From NCBI GenBank assembly GCA_002482005.1, contig DLFD01000069.1, positions 76,205-140,204 of the forward strand: DNA of 64,000 bases, in the 5' to 3' direction. A program made the translations under genes and the position numbers. The notes beneath the pieces are model-generated. The model searched no databases and was not told the origin of the DNA. It saw only the letters and a list, made by a program, of their open reading frames with translations. This document shows positions 9,235 through 16,980 of the stretch, piece by piece (positions within the stretch are counted from its first letter, which is position 1; each line of letters opens with the position of its first letter). Origin of the DNA: Lachnospiraceae bacterium UBA7729. GTDB taxonomy: Bacteria; Bacillota; Clostridia; Lachnospirales; Lachnospiraceae.

Positions 9235-10167
9235 TTGGCTGATACAGAGAAGAGCAGCAGGATGGCTGCAGACGTAAGAAAGGAATATGAGATCACCGGA
9301 CATACCCGCTTCGGAGGACTGCTCGGAAGCCCGGTCGCGCACAGCATCTCCCCTCAGATGCACAACTACAGCTTCCGGAAACTGGGGATAGACTGCGTCT
9401 ATCTCTGCTTTGAGGTGCAGCCGGACAGGCTGGGGGATACGGTGCGTACGTTCCGGGAACTCGGCGCTTTCGGGTTTAACCTGACCATGCCGGACAAGCA
9501 GTACGTTCTGGAATATCTTGACGATCTGTCACCGGCAGCCCGCATGATCGGAGCAGTGAACACCGTCGTGAATGAGGAAGGCAGACTGATCGGCCATAAC
9601 ACCGATGGCTACGGCTATATGGAGTCCATGCGCCAGGCCGGCTTTGACGCTTCCGGAAAGGAGATGACCCTTCTCGGAGCGGGGGGAGCAGCCAGCGCCA
9701 TAGCGGTGCAGGCTGCCCTCGACGGAGTGACAAAGCTTCATATCGCTAACAGAAAGTCCCGTTCCTGGCGTCATGCCGAGGAACTTGTGAAGACGATCAA
9801 TGAGAATACCTCCTGTCATGCGGACCTGACGGATCTTTCGGACCTCTCCGCCCTGAAGGAGAAGATCGGCTCTTCCTATCTGCTTACAAATGCGACTTCC
9901 GTGGGAATGAAGAAGGGACCCGGGGATTCTGGCGGCGAGGACATGACTCCGGTTCCGGACACGTCTGTCTTCCGCCCGGACCTGGTGGTGTCCGATGTCA
10001 TCTATAATCCCAGAAAGACCCGGCTTCTCCGGGAGGCAGAGACAAAAGGCTGCCGGACATTCAATGGCATGTACATGCTGCTCTACCAGGGAGCAGAGGC
10101 ATTCCGCCTCTGGACCGGGAAAGAGATGCCGGCGGATGAAGTGAAGGCAAGATATTTTGACAGATGA
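9235..10167 (+). CDS. aroE: Shikimate dehydrogenase AroE
   Basis: NADPH-dependent reduction of 3-dehydroshikimate to shikimate in aromatic amino acid synthesis. The 310-residue product shows the substrate-site motif SPVAHSISPQMHN near residues 32-44, NLTMPDK (family NVTxPxK, with the catalytic Lys retained), NTDGYGY near 123, the nucleotide-binding loop LLGAGGAASA near 145 and the C-terminal GMYMLLYQGAEAFRLWTG. The Val-to-Leu and Pro-Asp substitutions in the NVTxPxK motif are mildly unusual. The start is TTG after GGGAGGA. aroD follows after 10 bases, so two consecutive shikimate-pathway enzymes (AroD, then AroE) are encoded together. Confidence 0.93.
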   Translation: MADTEKSSRMAADVRKEYEITGHTRFGGLLGSPVAHSISPQMHNYSFRKLGIDCVYLCFEVQPDRLGDTVRTFRELGAFGFNLTMPDKQYVLEYLDDLSPAARMIGAVNTVVNEEGRLIGHNTDGYGYMESMRQAGFDASGKEMTLLGAGGAASAIAVQAALDGVTKLHIANRKSRSWRHAEELVKTINENTSCHADLTDLSDLSALKEKIGSSYLLTNATSVGMKKGPGDSGGEDMTPVPDTSVFRPDLVVSDVIYNPRKTRLLREAETKGCRTFNGMYMLLYQGAEAFRLWTGKEMPADEVKARYFDR

Positions 10168-10177
10168 GGAGAACAGG

Positions 10178-11005
10178 ATGCCGGATATGACAAAAGCTCA
10201 AAAGCAGGGTCAGGCGATAGCGGTGTCAGGAGATCAGACACAGACCCGGATGACGGTGAAGATCGGGGACGTGGTCCTCGGCGACGGGGTTCCGAAGATC
10301 TGTGTCCCGGTTGCAGCAGAGAGCGGAGAGCAGCTGGAAGAGACACTGAAGAAACTTGAAAAGATGAGACCTTTGTATGATCTGGTGGAATTCCGGGCAG
10401 ATATCTATCCGCTGAAAAGCGCTGATGAGATCCCGCAGATCCTCTGCAGGATCCGGGAAGCTTCCGGAAAGAAACCAGTCCTTTTCACCTTCCGGACAAA
10501 GGCGGAAGGCGGGAAAAGGGAGATCACATTCGAGGACTACAGAGCCATGAACCTAAGGGCAGCGGAATGGGGGACGGACCTTGTCGATCTGCAGCTGGAA
10601 CTTGTGAGCAGGGAAGATCCGGATGCTTCTCTCCTGAAACAGCTGCAGGGGACGGGAACCAGGGTGATCGGCTCCTTCCATGACTTCCATGGAACGCCTT
10701 CGGCCGATGAACTCGTCAGAAAGATGGTCCGGATGCAGATGATGGGATTTGACATCTCCAAGATCGCCGTCATGCCGAGAGACCGGGAAGACGTTCTGGA
10801 GCTTCTCTTTGCAAGCGTGCAGATGCAGGAGGACTGGGCAGACCGCCCGTACATCACGATGTCGATGGGAGAGACCGGGAAGGTCTCAAGGATCTCCGGG
10901 AGCTTTACAGGAAGCGCTGTCACATTTGCATCTCTTGACCGGGCATCGGCGCCGGGACAGGTCAGGGCGGATGCGATGAGACAGATCCTGGAAGAACTGG
11001 GATAA
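10178..11005 (+). CDS. aroD: Type I 3-dehydroquinate dehydratase AroD
   Basis: Dehydrates 3-dehydroquinate to 3-dehydroshikimate through a Schiff base. At about 275 residues it is slightly longer than the 250-residue family norm because of an N-terminal extension of about 20 residues. Visible motifs are LVEFRADIY (substrate Glu/Arg), the catalytic His in GSFHDFHGTP and the Schiff-base Lys in SKIAVMPR. The C-terminal SMGETGKVSR and APGQV segments bind substrate. I chose the ATG at 10178 because TGAGGAGA lies eight bases upstream. A longer frame starts with TTG at 10157, inside aroE. Confidence 0.93.
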   Translation: MPDMTKAQKQGQAIAVSGDQTQTRMTVKIGDVVLGDGVPKICVPVAAESGEQLEETLKKLEKMRPLYDLVEFRADIYPLKSADEIPQILCRIREASGKKPVLFTFRTKAEGGKREITFEDYRAMNLRAAEWGTDLVDLQLELVSREDPDASLLKQLQGTGTRVIGSFHDFHGTPSADELVRKMVRMQMMGFDISKIAVMPRDREDVLELLFASVQMQEDWADRPYITMSMGETGKVSRISGSFTGSAVTFASLDRASAPGQVRADAMRQILEELG

Positions 11006-11160
11006 GGAAAGATCCTTACGGGTCCATGCCTGCTCCTTCGCCGGGACACCCGGATGAAGAGGGAGGCAGCGGAGATACAGCATGCAGGGCAGAAATCACG
11101 TATGGGCTACAAAGAAAACGGAATGTAGCCCAATTTCTGTCACGCCGAAATGGTTGTATT

Positions 11161-11189
11161 TTGCAAAAAAACGCCCTTTCCCTTACACT
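11161..11189 (+). promoter_or_regulatory. Predicted promoter of the MntP-like gene
   Basis: TTGCAA and TACACT are separated by 17 bases in the 265-base gap after aroD. A start near 11196 gives a leader of about 75 bases before the TTG codon at 11271. The rest of the gap (11006-11160) holds only a small CCGGG/CCCGG hairpin at 11041-11053 and no convincing gene. Confidence 0.55.
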
Positions 11190-11270
11190 TTCACTTGTTA
11201 CGGCGCAGTATGCAAAGCAGCAGAAACTGTAAATATAAAGACAGCTTTCACACGGAGTGGGGTGTAAGGT

Positions 11271-11843
11271 TTGAACTTAGCTGAGATACTACTTGTTATA
11301 GCCGGTCTGTCGGTGAACGTCTATCTGGTCGCCCAGTCAGACGGCGCAATGATACGGAAGGTCAGGCCGATGAAGCTCCTTATGCTTTGTCTCTTTTTCT
11401 TTGTCTTCGAAAGCCTGTCCATGGTCTCGGGCTATCAGCTTACGAAGATCGCTTTCTTCCGTGACTCTTCGTCTGCGGATCTGAAGAAGTTCTGCTATTT
11501 CTGCACGGCCGTCCTGTTCCTGATCATCGCGGCTTATATGCTGTACAAGGCGTTCACCGAAAAAGATGTCGATGAGCATGTCGGAGAGATCGGCGTCGTG
11601 AGGACCATCTTCCAGGCGGCTTTAGTCGCCGTGTTCGCATTCATATGCGGGATCGGCTGGGGGTTCATCGGCCACAACATCTATCAGGCAACCATCGTGC
11701 TCGCCTGTGCGACTGTTCTCGCGGTGATCGCCGGAATCTATGTCGGATATAACGAAGGCTGTGTATTCCGCCGCACTTCTTTTTCAGCCGGCGGTGCGAT
11801 GCTCCTCTTCGTAGGAGTTGAGATCCTGGTGAGATACCTCTGA
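11271..11843 (+). CDS. Six-helix membrane protein, possibly MntP/DUF204-like
   Basis: A 190-residue, very hydrophobic protein with about six predicted membrane helices. The two-halves layout, the first helix rich in small residues (ILLVIAGLSVNVYLVAQ) and the final GYNEGCVFRRTSFSAGGAMLLFVGVEIL-like segment recall MntP-type manganese exporters. However, the paired Asp residues expected in MntP helices 1 and 4 are not evident. Function is therefore unassigned. The start is TTG with a weak Shine-Dalgarno sequence (TAAGG). It is followed after 81 bases by a radical SAM gene, with no clear functional link. Confidence 0.6.
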   Translation: MNLAEILLVIAGLSVNVYLVAQSDGAMIRKVRPMKLLMLCLFFFVFESLSMVSGYQLTKIAFFRDSSSADLKKFCYFCTAVLFLIIAAYMLYKAFTEKDVDEHVGEIGVVRTIFQAALVAVFAFICGIGWGFIGHNIYQATIVLACATVLAVIAGIYVGYNEGCVFRRTSFSAGGAMLLFVGVEILVRYL

Positions 11844-11924
11844 TCCTTCGTTTTCCATATTGGTACAAGGCAGCATCCGGAATATGAGCGCTGCGGAGAT
11901 TCACATTCATTGGAGGGTAGAATA

Positions 11925-13358
11925 ATGGCTAGTTTCACACACAAGGCAGCACGTCTTGCATTCAGCAAGGCAGTCGATATCCTGCTCAGCAAGGTCTATA
12001 AGGACCGTGAGAAGGGACTGAACGATGCACTGAACGTCATCGAGAAGTTCGCCGGAGATACATTTGCTCCGAAGACTTATGATCTGTTCCGCAAGATCCT
12101 GACCGATCCGAACGAGAAGTGGAATCAGTACCTGAACAAGCTGATCGATGAGCTTGATCCGAACGTCCTGAAGACTACGCTGGTCAACTTCGTATTCGAG
12201 GCTATGATCAACGGGACCAAGACGATCCGTGCGAATCGCGAAAAATACAACTGCAACATCCCGTGGCTGATCCTGATGGATCCGACCTCTGCATGCAACC
12301 TTCACTGTGTCGGATGCTGGGCAGCGGAGTACGGCCATAAGCTGAACCTTTCCTATGAGGACCTTGACCGCATCGTCACTCAGGGCAAGGAACTCGGCGT
12401 CTACTTCTACATGTTCACAGGCGGGGAGCCGCTCGTCCGCAAGGCTGATATCCTCAGGCTCTGCAGGAAGCATTATGACTGCGAGTTCCACGCATACACC
12501 AACGGGACCCTGATCGATGATGACTTTGCAGAGGAGGTCCGCAAGGTCGGAAACCTGAGCTTCTCCATCTCACTGGAAGGCTTCTCGGAAGTCAACGACC
12601 TTCGCCGCGGTGAGGGTGTGTTCAACCGCGTCATGAAAGCTATGGATATCCTGAAGGCCCACGGATGCCTGTTCGGAACTTCCATCGCTTATACCGCAAA
12701 GAATATCGAGACCGTCACTTCCGACGAGTTCCTCGATATGGAGATCGAGAAGGGTGTCCGCTACAGCTGGTACTTCCATCTGATGCCGGTCGGCATGAAG
12801 GCGGCTCCGGAGCTGATGCCGAACCCGGAGCAGCGTAAGTACATCTACCACAGGATCCGTGAGATCAGAGCCAACGAAGGCGGCAAGCTGATCTATACCA
12901 TGGATTTCCAGAATGACGGCGAGTTTGTCGGCGGATGCATCGCAGGAGGGCGCAACTACTTCCACATCAATGCCAATGGCGATGCGGAGCCTTGTGTCTT
13001 CATTCACTACAGCAATGCCAACATCCATGAAAAGTCTGTTCTTGAGTGCCTGCAGTCTCCGCTGTTCATGCAGTACAGACAGCATCAGCCATTCAACAGG
13101 AACATGCTTCGCCCGTGCCCGATGCTTGAGAATCCGGGGATCCTGACTCAGATGGTCGAGAAGTCCGGAGCTCATTCCACCGACCTTGAGTCACCGGAGA
13201 GCGCTGAGCATCTGTGCGGCAAGTGTGTGGATTACGCAAGGGCATGGAAGCCGGTCGCAGACGAGCTCTGGTCCAGGACCGACTATCATCCGCATAAGTA
13301 TGAGAACTGGGCGGGCTTCAGGCCGGAAGAGGCAAAAGCACCGGCGGCGAAAAACTGA
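11925..13358 (+). CDS. Radical SAM enzyme with C-terminal cysteine-rich (SPASM-like) region
   Basis: The radical SAM [4Fe-4S] motif C124-x3-C128-x2-C131 lies in DPTSACNLHCVGCWAAEYG, followed by FTGGEPLVR (SAM-binding GGE). Upstream are about 110 helical residues with no cysteine cluster. The C-terminal third has additional cysteines (GGCIAGGRNYFHIN, EPCVF, RPCPML, LCGKC) compatible with one or more auxiliary clusters. No membrane helix is obvious. I chose the ATG at 11925 over a TTG at 11910 because GGAGGG precedes it. The neighbour downstream is a lipid kinase, and the pairing suggests a lipid-modifying role, which is inference only. The substrate is not known from sequence. Confidence 0.88.
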   Translation: MASFTHKAARLAFSKAVDILLSKVYKDREKGLNDALNVIEKFAGDTFAPKTYDLFRKILTDPNEKWNQYLNKLIDELDPNVLKTTLVNFVFEAMINGTKTIRANREKYNCNIPWLILMDPTSACNLHCVGCWAAEYGHKLNLSYEDLDRIVTQGKELGVYFYMFTGGEPLVRKADILRLCRKHYDCEFHAYTNGTLIDDDFAEEVRKVGNLSFSISLEGFSEVNDLRRGEGVFNRVMKAMDILKAHGCLFGTSIAYTAKNIETVTSDEFLDMEIEKGVRYSWYFHLMPVGMKAAPELMPNPEQRKYIYHRIREIRANEGGKLIYTMDFQNDGEFVGGCIAGGRNYFHINANGDAEPCVFIHYSNANIHEKSVLECLQSPLFMQYRQHQPFNRNMLRPCPMLENPGILTQMVEKSGAHSTDLESPESAEHLCGKCVDYARAWKPVADELWSRTDYHPHKYENWAGFRPEEAKAPAAKN

Positions 13359-13408
13359 GTATTGCATAAAATATACAAAAGTTTTACACTGAATACATGA
13401 ATGAGGGG

Positions 13409-13440
13409 GGCGTCCTGCAGATATTTCCTGCAGGACGCCA
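13409..13440 (+). terminator. Strong hairpin terminator after the radical SAM gene
   Basis: Perfect 12-base inverted repeat (GGCGTCCTGCAG / CTGCAGGACGCC) with a seven-base loop, then a weak T-rich run (TCTGTGTTTTC). It lies between the radical SAM gene and the lipid kinase, so read-through rather than a single uninterrupted transcript would be needed for co-expression. Confidence 0.7.
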
Positions 13441-13482
13441 TCTGTGTTTTCATGATATTGCCTGAGGACGGAGGAAGCACTG

Positions 13483-14382
13483 ATGAAGCGGATGCTGTTT
13501 ATCTATAATCCCAGATCAGGGAAAGGGGTGGTCAGGAACCAGCTTTCTTATATCCTGGAGGAATTCTCCAAGGAAGATTATGAGATCGTTGTCCATCCCA
13601 CGATCGAGGCGAAGGACGCTACCCGGATCACACAGGAATACGGAGATTCTTTTGACATGATCGTGTGCAGCGGGGGCGACGGAACCCTGGATGAAGTTGT
13701 CACAGGCATGCAGACCGGCCGCTTCACGAGACCGCTCGGCTATATCCCGGCAGGAAGCACCAACGATTATGCATCGAGTCTCGGCATCCCCATGGAGATG
13801 ACGAAGGCGGCAAGGTCCATCGTGAACGGGACCGTCTATCAGAGTGATCTCGGAAGGCTGAATGACAGCTACTTTGTCTATGTCGCGGCGTTCGGCGCAT
13901 TCGTTGAGGTCTCCTATGATACCCCGCAGGACCTGAAGAACCGGTTAGGACATGCTGCTTACGTCATAAAGGCTATGCAGAGTCTGAATTCTCTGAAGGC
14001 CTACCGTCTAAGATATGAGAGCGCGGAGAATTCCGGAGAAGGAGACTTTCTTTTCGGGATGATCACGAACTCCATCTCGGTCGGGGGGTTCAAGGGGATC
14101 ACCGGGACCGAGGTCAATCTGGATGACGGACTTTTTGAGGTGAACCTGATCCGGAATCCGGCTCTTGCGGTCGAGTATCCTGCCATCATCAACAGCCTGC
14201 TCAACAAGACCCCGAACAAGAATGTCGTGACCTTCAAGACTTCCAGGATCGAATTCTGGACCGATGAGCCGGTCGCCTGGACTCGGGACGGAGAGTACGG
14301 AGGAAAGCAGAAGCATTCGGTGATCGAGAATATCCCGAGAGCGATCCCGATCATCATCCCTGCCGGAGAAGATCTGGCATAA
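13483..14382 (+). CDS. Diacylglycerol-kinase-family lipid kinase (DgkB/YegS-like)
   Basis: Predicted ATP-dependent lipid kinase of 299 residues. The N-terminal catalytic domain opens with FIYNPRSGKG, has the nucleotide-binding GGDGT loop at residues 64-68 and PAGSTNDYA near 88-96. The C-terminal beta domain ends with a DGE segment typical of the YegS/DgkB family. No membrane helix is present, so it is soluble or peripherally bound. Substrate (diacylglycerol or another lipid alcohol) cannot be settled. It lies 124 bases after the radical SAM gene, across a hairpin terminator, and is followed by its own terminator. Confidence 0.9.
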   Translation: MKRMLFIYNPRSGKGVVRNQLSYILEEFSKEDYEIVVHPTIEAKDATRITQEYGDSFDMIVCSGGDGTLDEVVTGMQTGRFTRPLGYIPAGSTNDYASSLGIPMEMTKAARSIVNGTVYQSDLGRLNDSYFVYVAAFGAFVEVSYDTPQDLKNRLGHAAYVIKAMQSLNSLKAYRLRYESAENSGEGDFLFGMITNSISVGGFKGITGTEVNLDDGLFEVNLIRNPALAVEYPAIINSLLNKTPNKNVVTFKTSRIEFWTDEPVAWTRDGEYGGKQKHSVIENIPRAIPIIIPAGEDLA

Positions 14383-14403
14383 GCGGATGGAGCAGTCACA
14401 AGA

Positions 14404-14435
14404 CCCATGCACCGTAAGCGGTGCATGGGCCTTGT
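14404..14435 (+). terminator. Terminator after the lipid kinase
   Basis: Inverted repeat CCCATGCACC / GGTGCATGGG with a six-base loop, followed by CCTTGTTGT. It separates the lipid kinase from the sugar island. Confidence 0.7.
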
Positions 14436-14481
14436 TGTCAGATGTCATCAGAAAAATTGAGCAGCCTCAGGTCTTTCAATA

Positions 14482-14510
14482 TTGTATTTGCACAATAAAT
14501 GCATTATGAT
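14482..14510 (+). promoter_or_regulatory. Predicted promoter of xylB
   Basis: TTGTAT and TATGAT are separated by 17 bases. Transcription from about 14517 would give a leader of about 90 bases that contains two inverted GTCC/GGAC pairs, including the perfect palindrome at 14572-14591. Confidence 0.55.
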
Positions 14511-14571
14511 GAATCTGATTATAGTCATCTGTCCGAAAAACAAACCGCAGGGACATGATAAGTTCATAAAA

Positions 14572-14591
14572 TTGTCCGTACAACCGGACAA
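14572..14591. promoter_or_regulatory. Palindrome TTGTCCG-N6-CGGACAA in the xylB leader
   Basis: A perfect 7+7 inverted repeat with a 6-base spacer (TACAAC) ends four bases before the AAAGGAG ribosome binding site of xylB. A looser pair, CTGTCCG at 14529 and GGGACAT at 14550, lies just upstream. It could be an operator or an mRNA hairpin. The matching regulator is not known. Confidence 0.5.
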
Positions 14592-14606
14592 GTGAAAGGA
14601 GAATAT

Positions 14607-16085
14607 ATGCTGTATATCGGAATAGACCTCGGAACATCCGCAGTCAAGCTGCTGCTGATGAATTCCGAAGGAGAGATCGTGAAGATCGTCTCCAAAGAAT
14701 ACGGACTCTCGTTTCCGCACCCGGGCTGGTCGGAGCAGGATCCGGAGGACTGGTATACCCAGTCGATCGCAGGCGTGAAGGACCTTCTGGAAGGTCAGGA
14801 CAAGGACCAGGTTGCCGGGATCAGCTTCGGCGGACAGATGCACGGCCTCGTCATGCTGGACAGGGACGATCAGGTGATCCGTCCCGCGATCCTCTGGAAT
14901 GACGGAAGGACCACGGAAGAGACCGATTATCTGAATCATGTGATCGGCAGGGAAAAGCTGGAGCAGTACACCTCCAACATCGCTTTCGCGGGCTTTACCG
15001 CTCCGAAGATCCTCTGGGTGAAGAAACATGAGCCGGAGAACTTCAGCCGGTGCGTGAAGATCATGCTTCCGAAGGATTATCTGGCATACCGCCTGACCGG
15101 AGTCTTCTCGACCGACTACTCGGATGCTTCGGGCATGCTCCTTCTCGACGTCGCTCACAAGTGCTGGTCTGAGGAGATGTGCGGCATCTGCGGCATCACC
15201 GTGGATATGCTTCCGAAGCTTTACGAGAGCTACGAGAAGACTGGCTTTGTGAAGCATGAGATCGCAGAAGAGCTCGGGATCTCCGACAGCGTGGTCGTCG
15301 CTGCGGGAGCCGGAGACAATGCGGCATCCGCGGTCGGGACTGGAACCGTCGGCGAGGGCAAGTGCAACATCTCCCTCGGTACTTCCGGGACCCTGTTCAT
15401 CTCCGCTGATCATTATGTCAGCATGCGCGGGCAGAACGCGGTCCATGATTTCGCCCATGCAGACGGCAACTTCCATCTGATGGGCTGCATGCTTTCCGCT
15501 GCATCCTGCAACAAGTGGTGGACTGAGGAGATCCTTCACACGAAGGATTACCCGGCCGAGCAGAAGGATATCACAGATGACATGCTCGGCGAGAACCATG
15601 TCTTCTACCTGCCGTACCTGATGGGCGAGCGTTCTCCGCTGAACGATCCGCTGGCGCGAAGCACATTCATCGGAATGACCATGGATACGACAAGGGCCGA
15701 TATGACCCAGGCCATGCTGGAAGGTGTCGCGTTCGGACTCCGTGATTCTCTTGAGATCGCGAGAAAGCTCGGGATCAGCGTCACGAAGAGCACCATTGTC
15801 GGCGGCGGATCCAGGAGCCCGCTCTGGAGAAAGATCGTCGGAAATGTCTGCAACCTGACTCTTGAGATTCCAGAGAGTGTGGAAGGACCTTCCATGGGCG
15901 GCGCGATGCTTGCGGCAGTGGCATGCGGAGAGTATCCGGATGTGAAGACGGCCTGCGAGAAGATCATCAGGATCACGAAGACTGAGGAGCCGGATCCGGA
16001 GCTGGTCGCAAAATACGAGAAGAAGTATCAGGAATTCAGACGGATCTATCCGGCACTGAAGGAAGTGTTCCCGAAGCTGCAGTAA
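14607..16085 (+). CDS. xylB: Xylulokinase-like FGGY-family carbohydrate kinase
   Basis: ATP-dependent sugar kinase of the FGGY family, 492 residues, best matching xylulokinase. It begins YIGIDLGTSAVKLLLMN (phosphate-binding loop), has the substrate-loop SEQDPEDWY, FGGQMHGLV and ILWNDGRT, a GAGDNAASAVGTGTV segment carrying the putative catalytic Asp near residue 234, and LGTSGTLF and GGGSRSPLWRKI for nucleotide binding in the second domain. The ATG at 14607 is preceded by AAAGGAG. It is the first gene of the sugar island, with a DUF4867 gene and a sugar isomerase following. D-xylulose is the likely substrate, but other ketoses are possible. Confidence 0.9.
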   Translation: MLYIGIDLGTSAVKLLLMNSEGEIVKIVSKEYGLSFPHPGWSEQDPEDWYTQSIAGVKDLLEGQDKDQVAGISFGGQMHGLVMLDRDDQVIRPAILWNDGRTTEETDYLNHVIGREKLEQYTSNIAFAGFTAPKILWVKKHEPENFSRCVKIMLPKDYLAYRLTGVFSTDYSDASGMLLLDVAHKCWSEEMCGICGITVDMLPKLYESYEKTGFVKHEIAEELGISDSVVVAAGAGDNAASAVGTGTVGEGKCNISLGTSGTLFISADHYVSMRGQNAVHDFAHADGNFHLMGCMLSAASCNKWWTEEILHTKDYPAEQKDITDDMLGENHVFYLPYLMGERSPLNDPLARSTFIGMTMDTTRADMTQAMLEGVAFGLRDSLEIARKLGISVTKSTIVGGGSRSPLWRKIVGNVCNLTLEIPESVEGPSMGGAMLAAVACGEYPDVKTACEKIIRITKTEEPDPELVAKYEKKYQEFRRIYPALKEVFPKLQ

Positions 16086-16130
16086 TGATATAGCGTTCTG
16101 CACCTATCAGACAATAAACAGATGACGCAA

Positions 16131-16153
16131 GTGCCAAAAGGGACTTTTGGCAC
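16131..16153 (+). other. Intercistronic hairpin between xylB and the DUF4867 gene
   Basis: Perfect 10-base stem GTGCCAAAAG / CTTTTGGCAC with a three-base loop and no following T-run. It looks like an mRNA-stabilising or processing hairpin rather than a terminator. Confidence 0.55.
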
Positions 16154-16186
16154 ACGCATCAACAGATTGCAAAGGAGATATCTGAC

Positions 16187-16804
16187 ATGAAATTCTATGA
16201 GGTTACGGATCCGGAGTTCAGAGATTACGGCCGGATCATGACAGAAGTCGATGTTGCGCCGATGATCGAGGCACTGAAGAAGACTCCGTGCCCGGAGGAC
16301 GGGACCATCTATGTTGCAGGTGATCCGGAGCTGGAGAAACTGCCGGTGGCAGCCGAGATCCAGTCGAAGCTCTATGGCGAGCTGCCGATCGAAGTCGGAT
16401 ACTGCAACGGACATAACACGAAGCTGAATGCTCTTGAGTATCACAGAAGCTCCGAGATCAACGCAGGTACCGGCGACTTCTATCTGATCCTCGGCAGGCA
16501 GCAGGATATCACGAAGGACTTTACCTATGATACGGCAAAGTGTGTCGCATTCCACGTTCCTGCAGGGGTTGCCGTTGAAGTCTATGCGACCACCCTTCAC
16601 TATGCCCCGTGCAACAAGGGAGGCAAGGGCTTCCAGGTACTGGTCGTTCTTCCGAAGGGGACCAACACCGATCTGAAAGACGGTCATAAGGACGGAGAGG
16701 ACGGACACCTTACCGCAGTCAACAAGTGGCTCCTCGGACATCCGGAGGGAGTCGATGCGGGAAGCCCGCTCGGACTTACAGGAGAGAATCTTTCGATCGA
16801 GTAA
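16187..16804 (+). CDS. DUF4867-family protein (cupin-like), sugar-island associated
   Basis: A soluble 205-residue protein that I recognise as the DUF4867 family, whose members occur beside sugar kinases and isomerases in clostridia. No catalytic role is established. Visible are a beta-rich middle and the segments EVGYCNGHNTKLNALEYHRS and HVPAGVAVEVYATTLHYAPC, which resemble a cupin-type metal site (His, Glu and His/Tyr residues). There is no signal peptide. It lies 101 bases after xylB and 176 before the isomerase. A sugar epimerase, mutarotase or ligand-binding role is possible but is inference. Confidence 0.75.
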   Translation: MKFYEVTDPEFRDYGRIMTEVDVAPMIEALKKTPCPEDGTIYVAGDPELEKLPVAAEIQSKLYGELPIEVGYCNGHNTKLNALEYHRSSEINAGTGDFYLILGRQQDITKDFTYDTAKCVAFHVPAGVAVEVYATTLHYAPCNKGGKGFQVLVVLPKGTNTDLKDGHKDGEDGHLTAVNKWLLGHPEGVDAGSPLGLTGENLSIE

Positions 16805-16875
16805 GGACAGTTGGTTTATATGACGGAAGATTATGAAAAATCTTTGACATTTTATACAAAACGCATGGAAACTAC

Positions 16876-16904
16876 TTGCAATCCCCGTCATGATTCCTTA
16901 CAAT
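16876..16904 (+). promoter_or_regulatory. Predicted promoter of the sugar isomerase
   Basis: TTGCAA and TACAAT are separated by 17 bases. Transcription from about 16911 leaves a 70-base A-rich leader with two ACAAATT repeats before an AAAGGAGG site. The isomerase can therefore be expressed independently of xylB. Confidence 0.65.
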
Positions 16905-16980
16905 AGCGTTGTGTAAAACGTACATAAACAGTACAAATTATTGGAAAAACAATACAAATTTATAAAGGAGGATACAGGAT

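Noticed and set aside
11026..11232. 68-residue frame before the MntP-like gene
   Set aside because: No ribosome binding site or motif, and it overlaps the predicted promoter.
14448..16103. 551-residue open frame on the minus strand across xylB
   Set aside because: It mirrors the codon pattern of xylB, has no start site or domain, and covers known motifs of the + strand gene.
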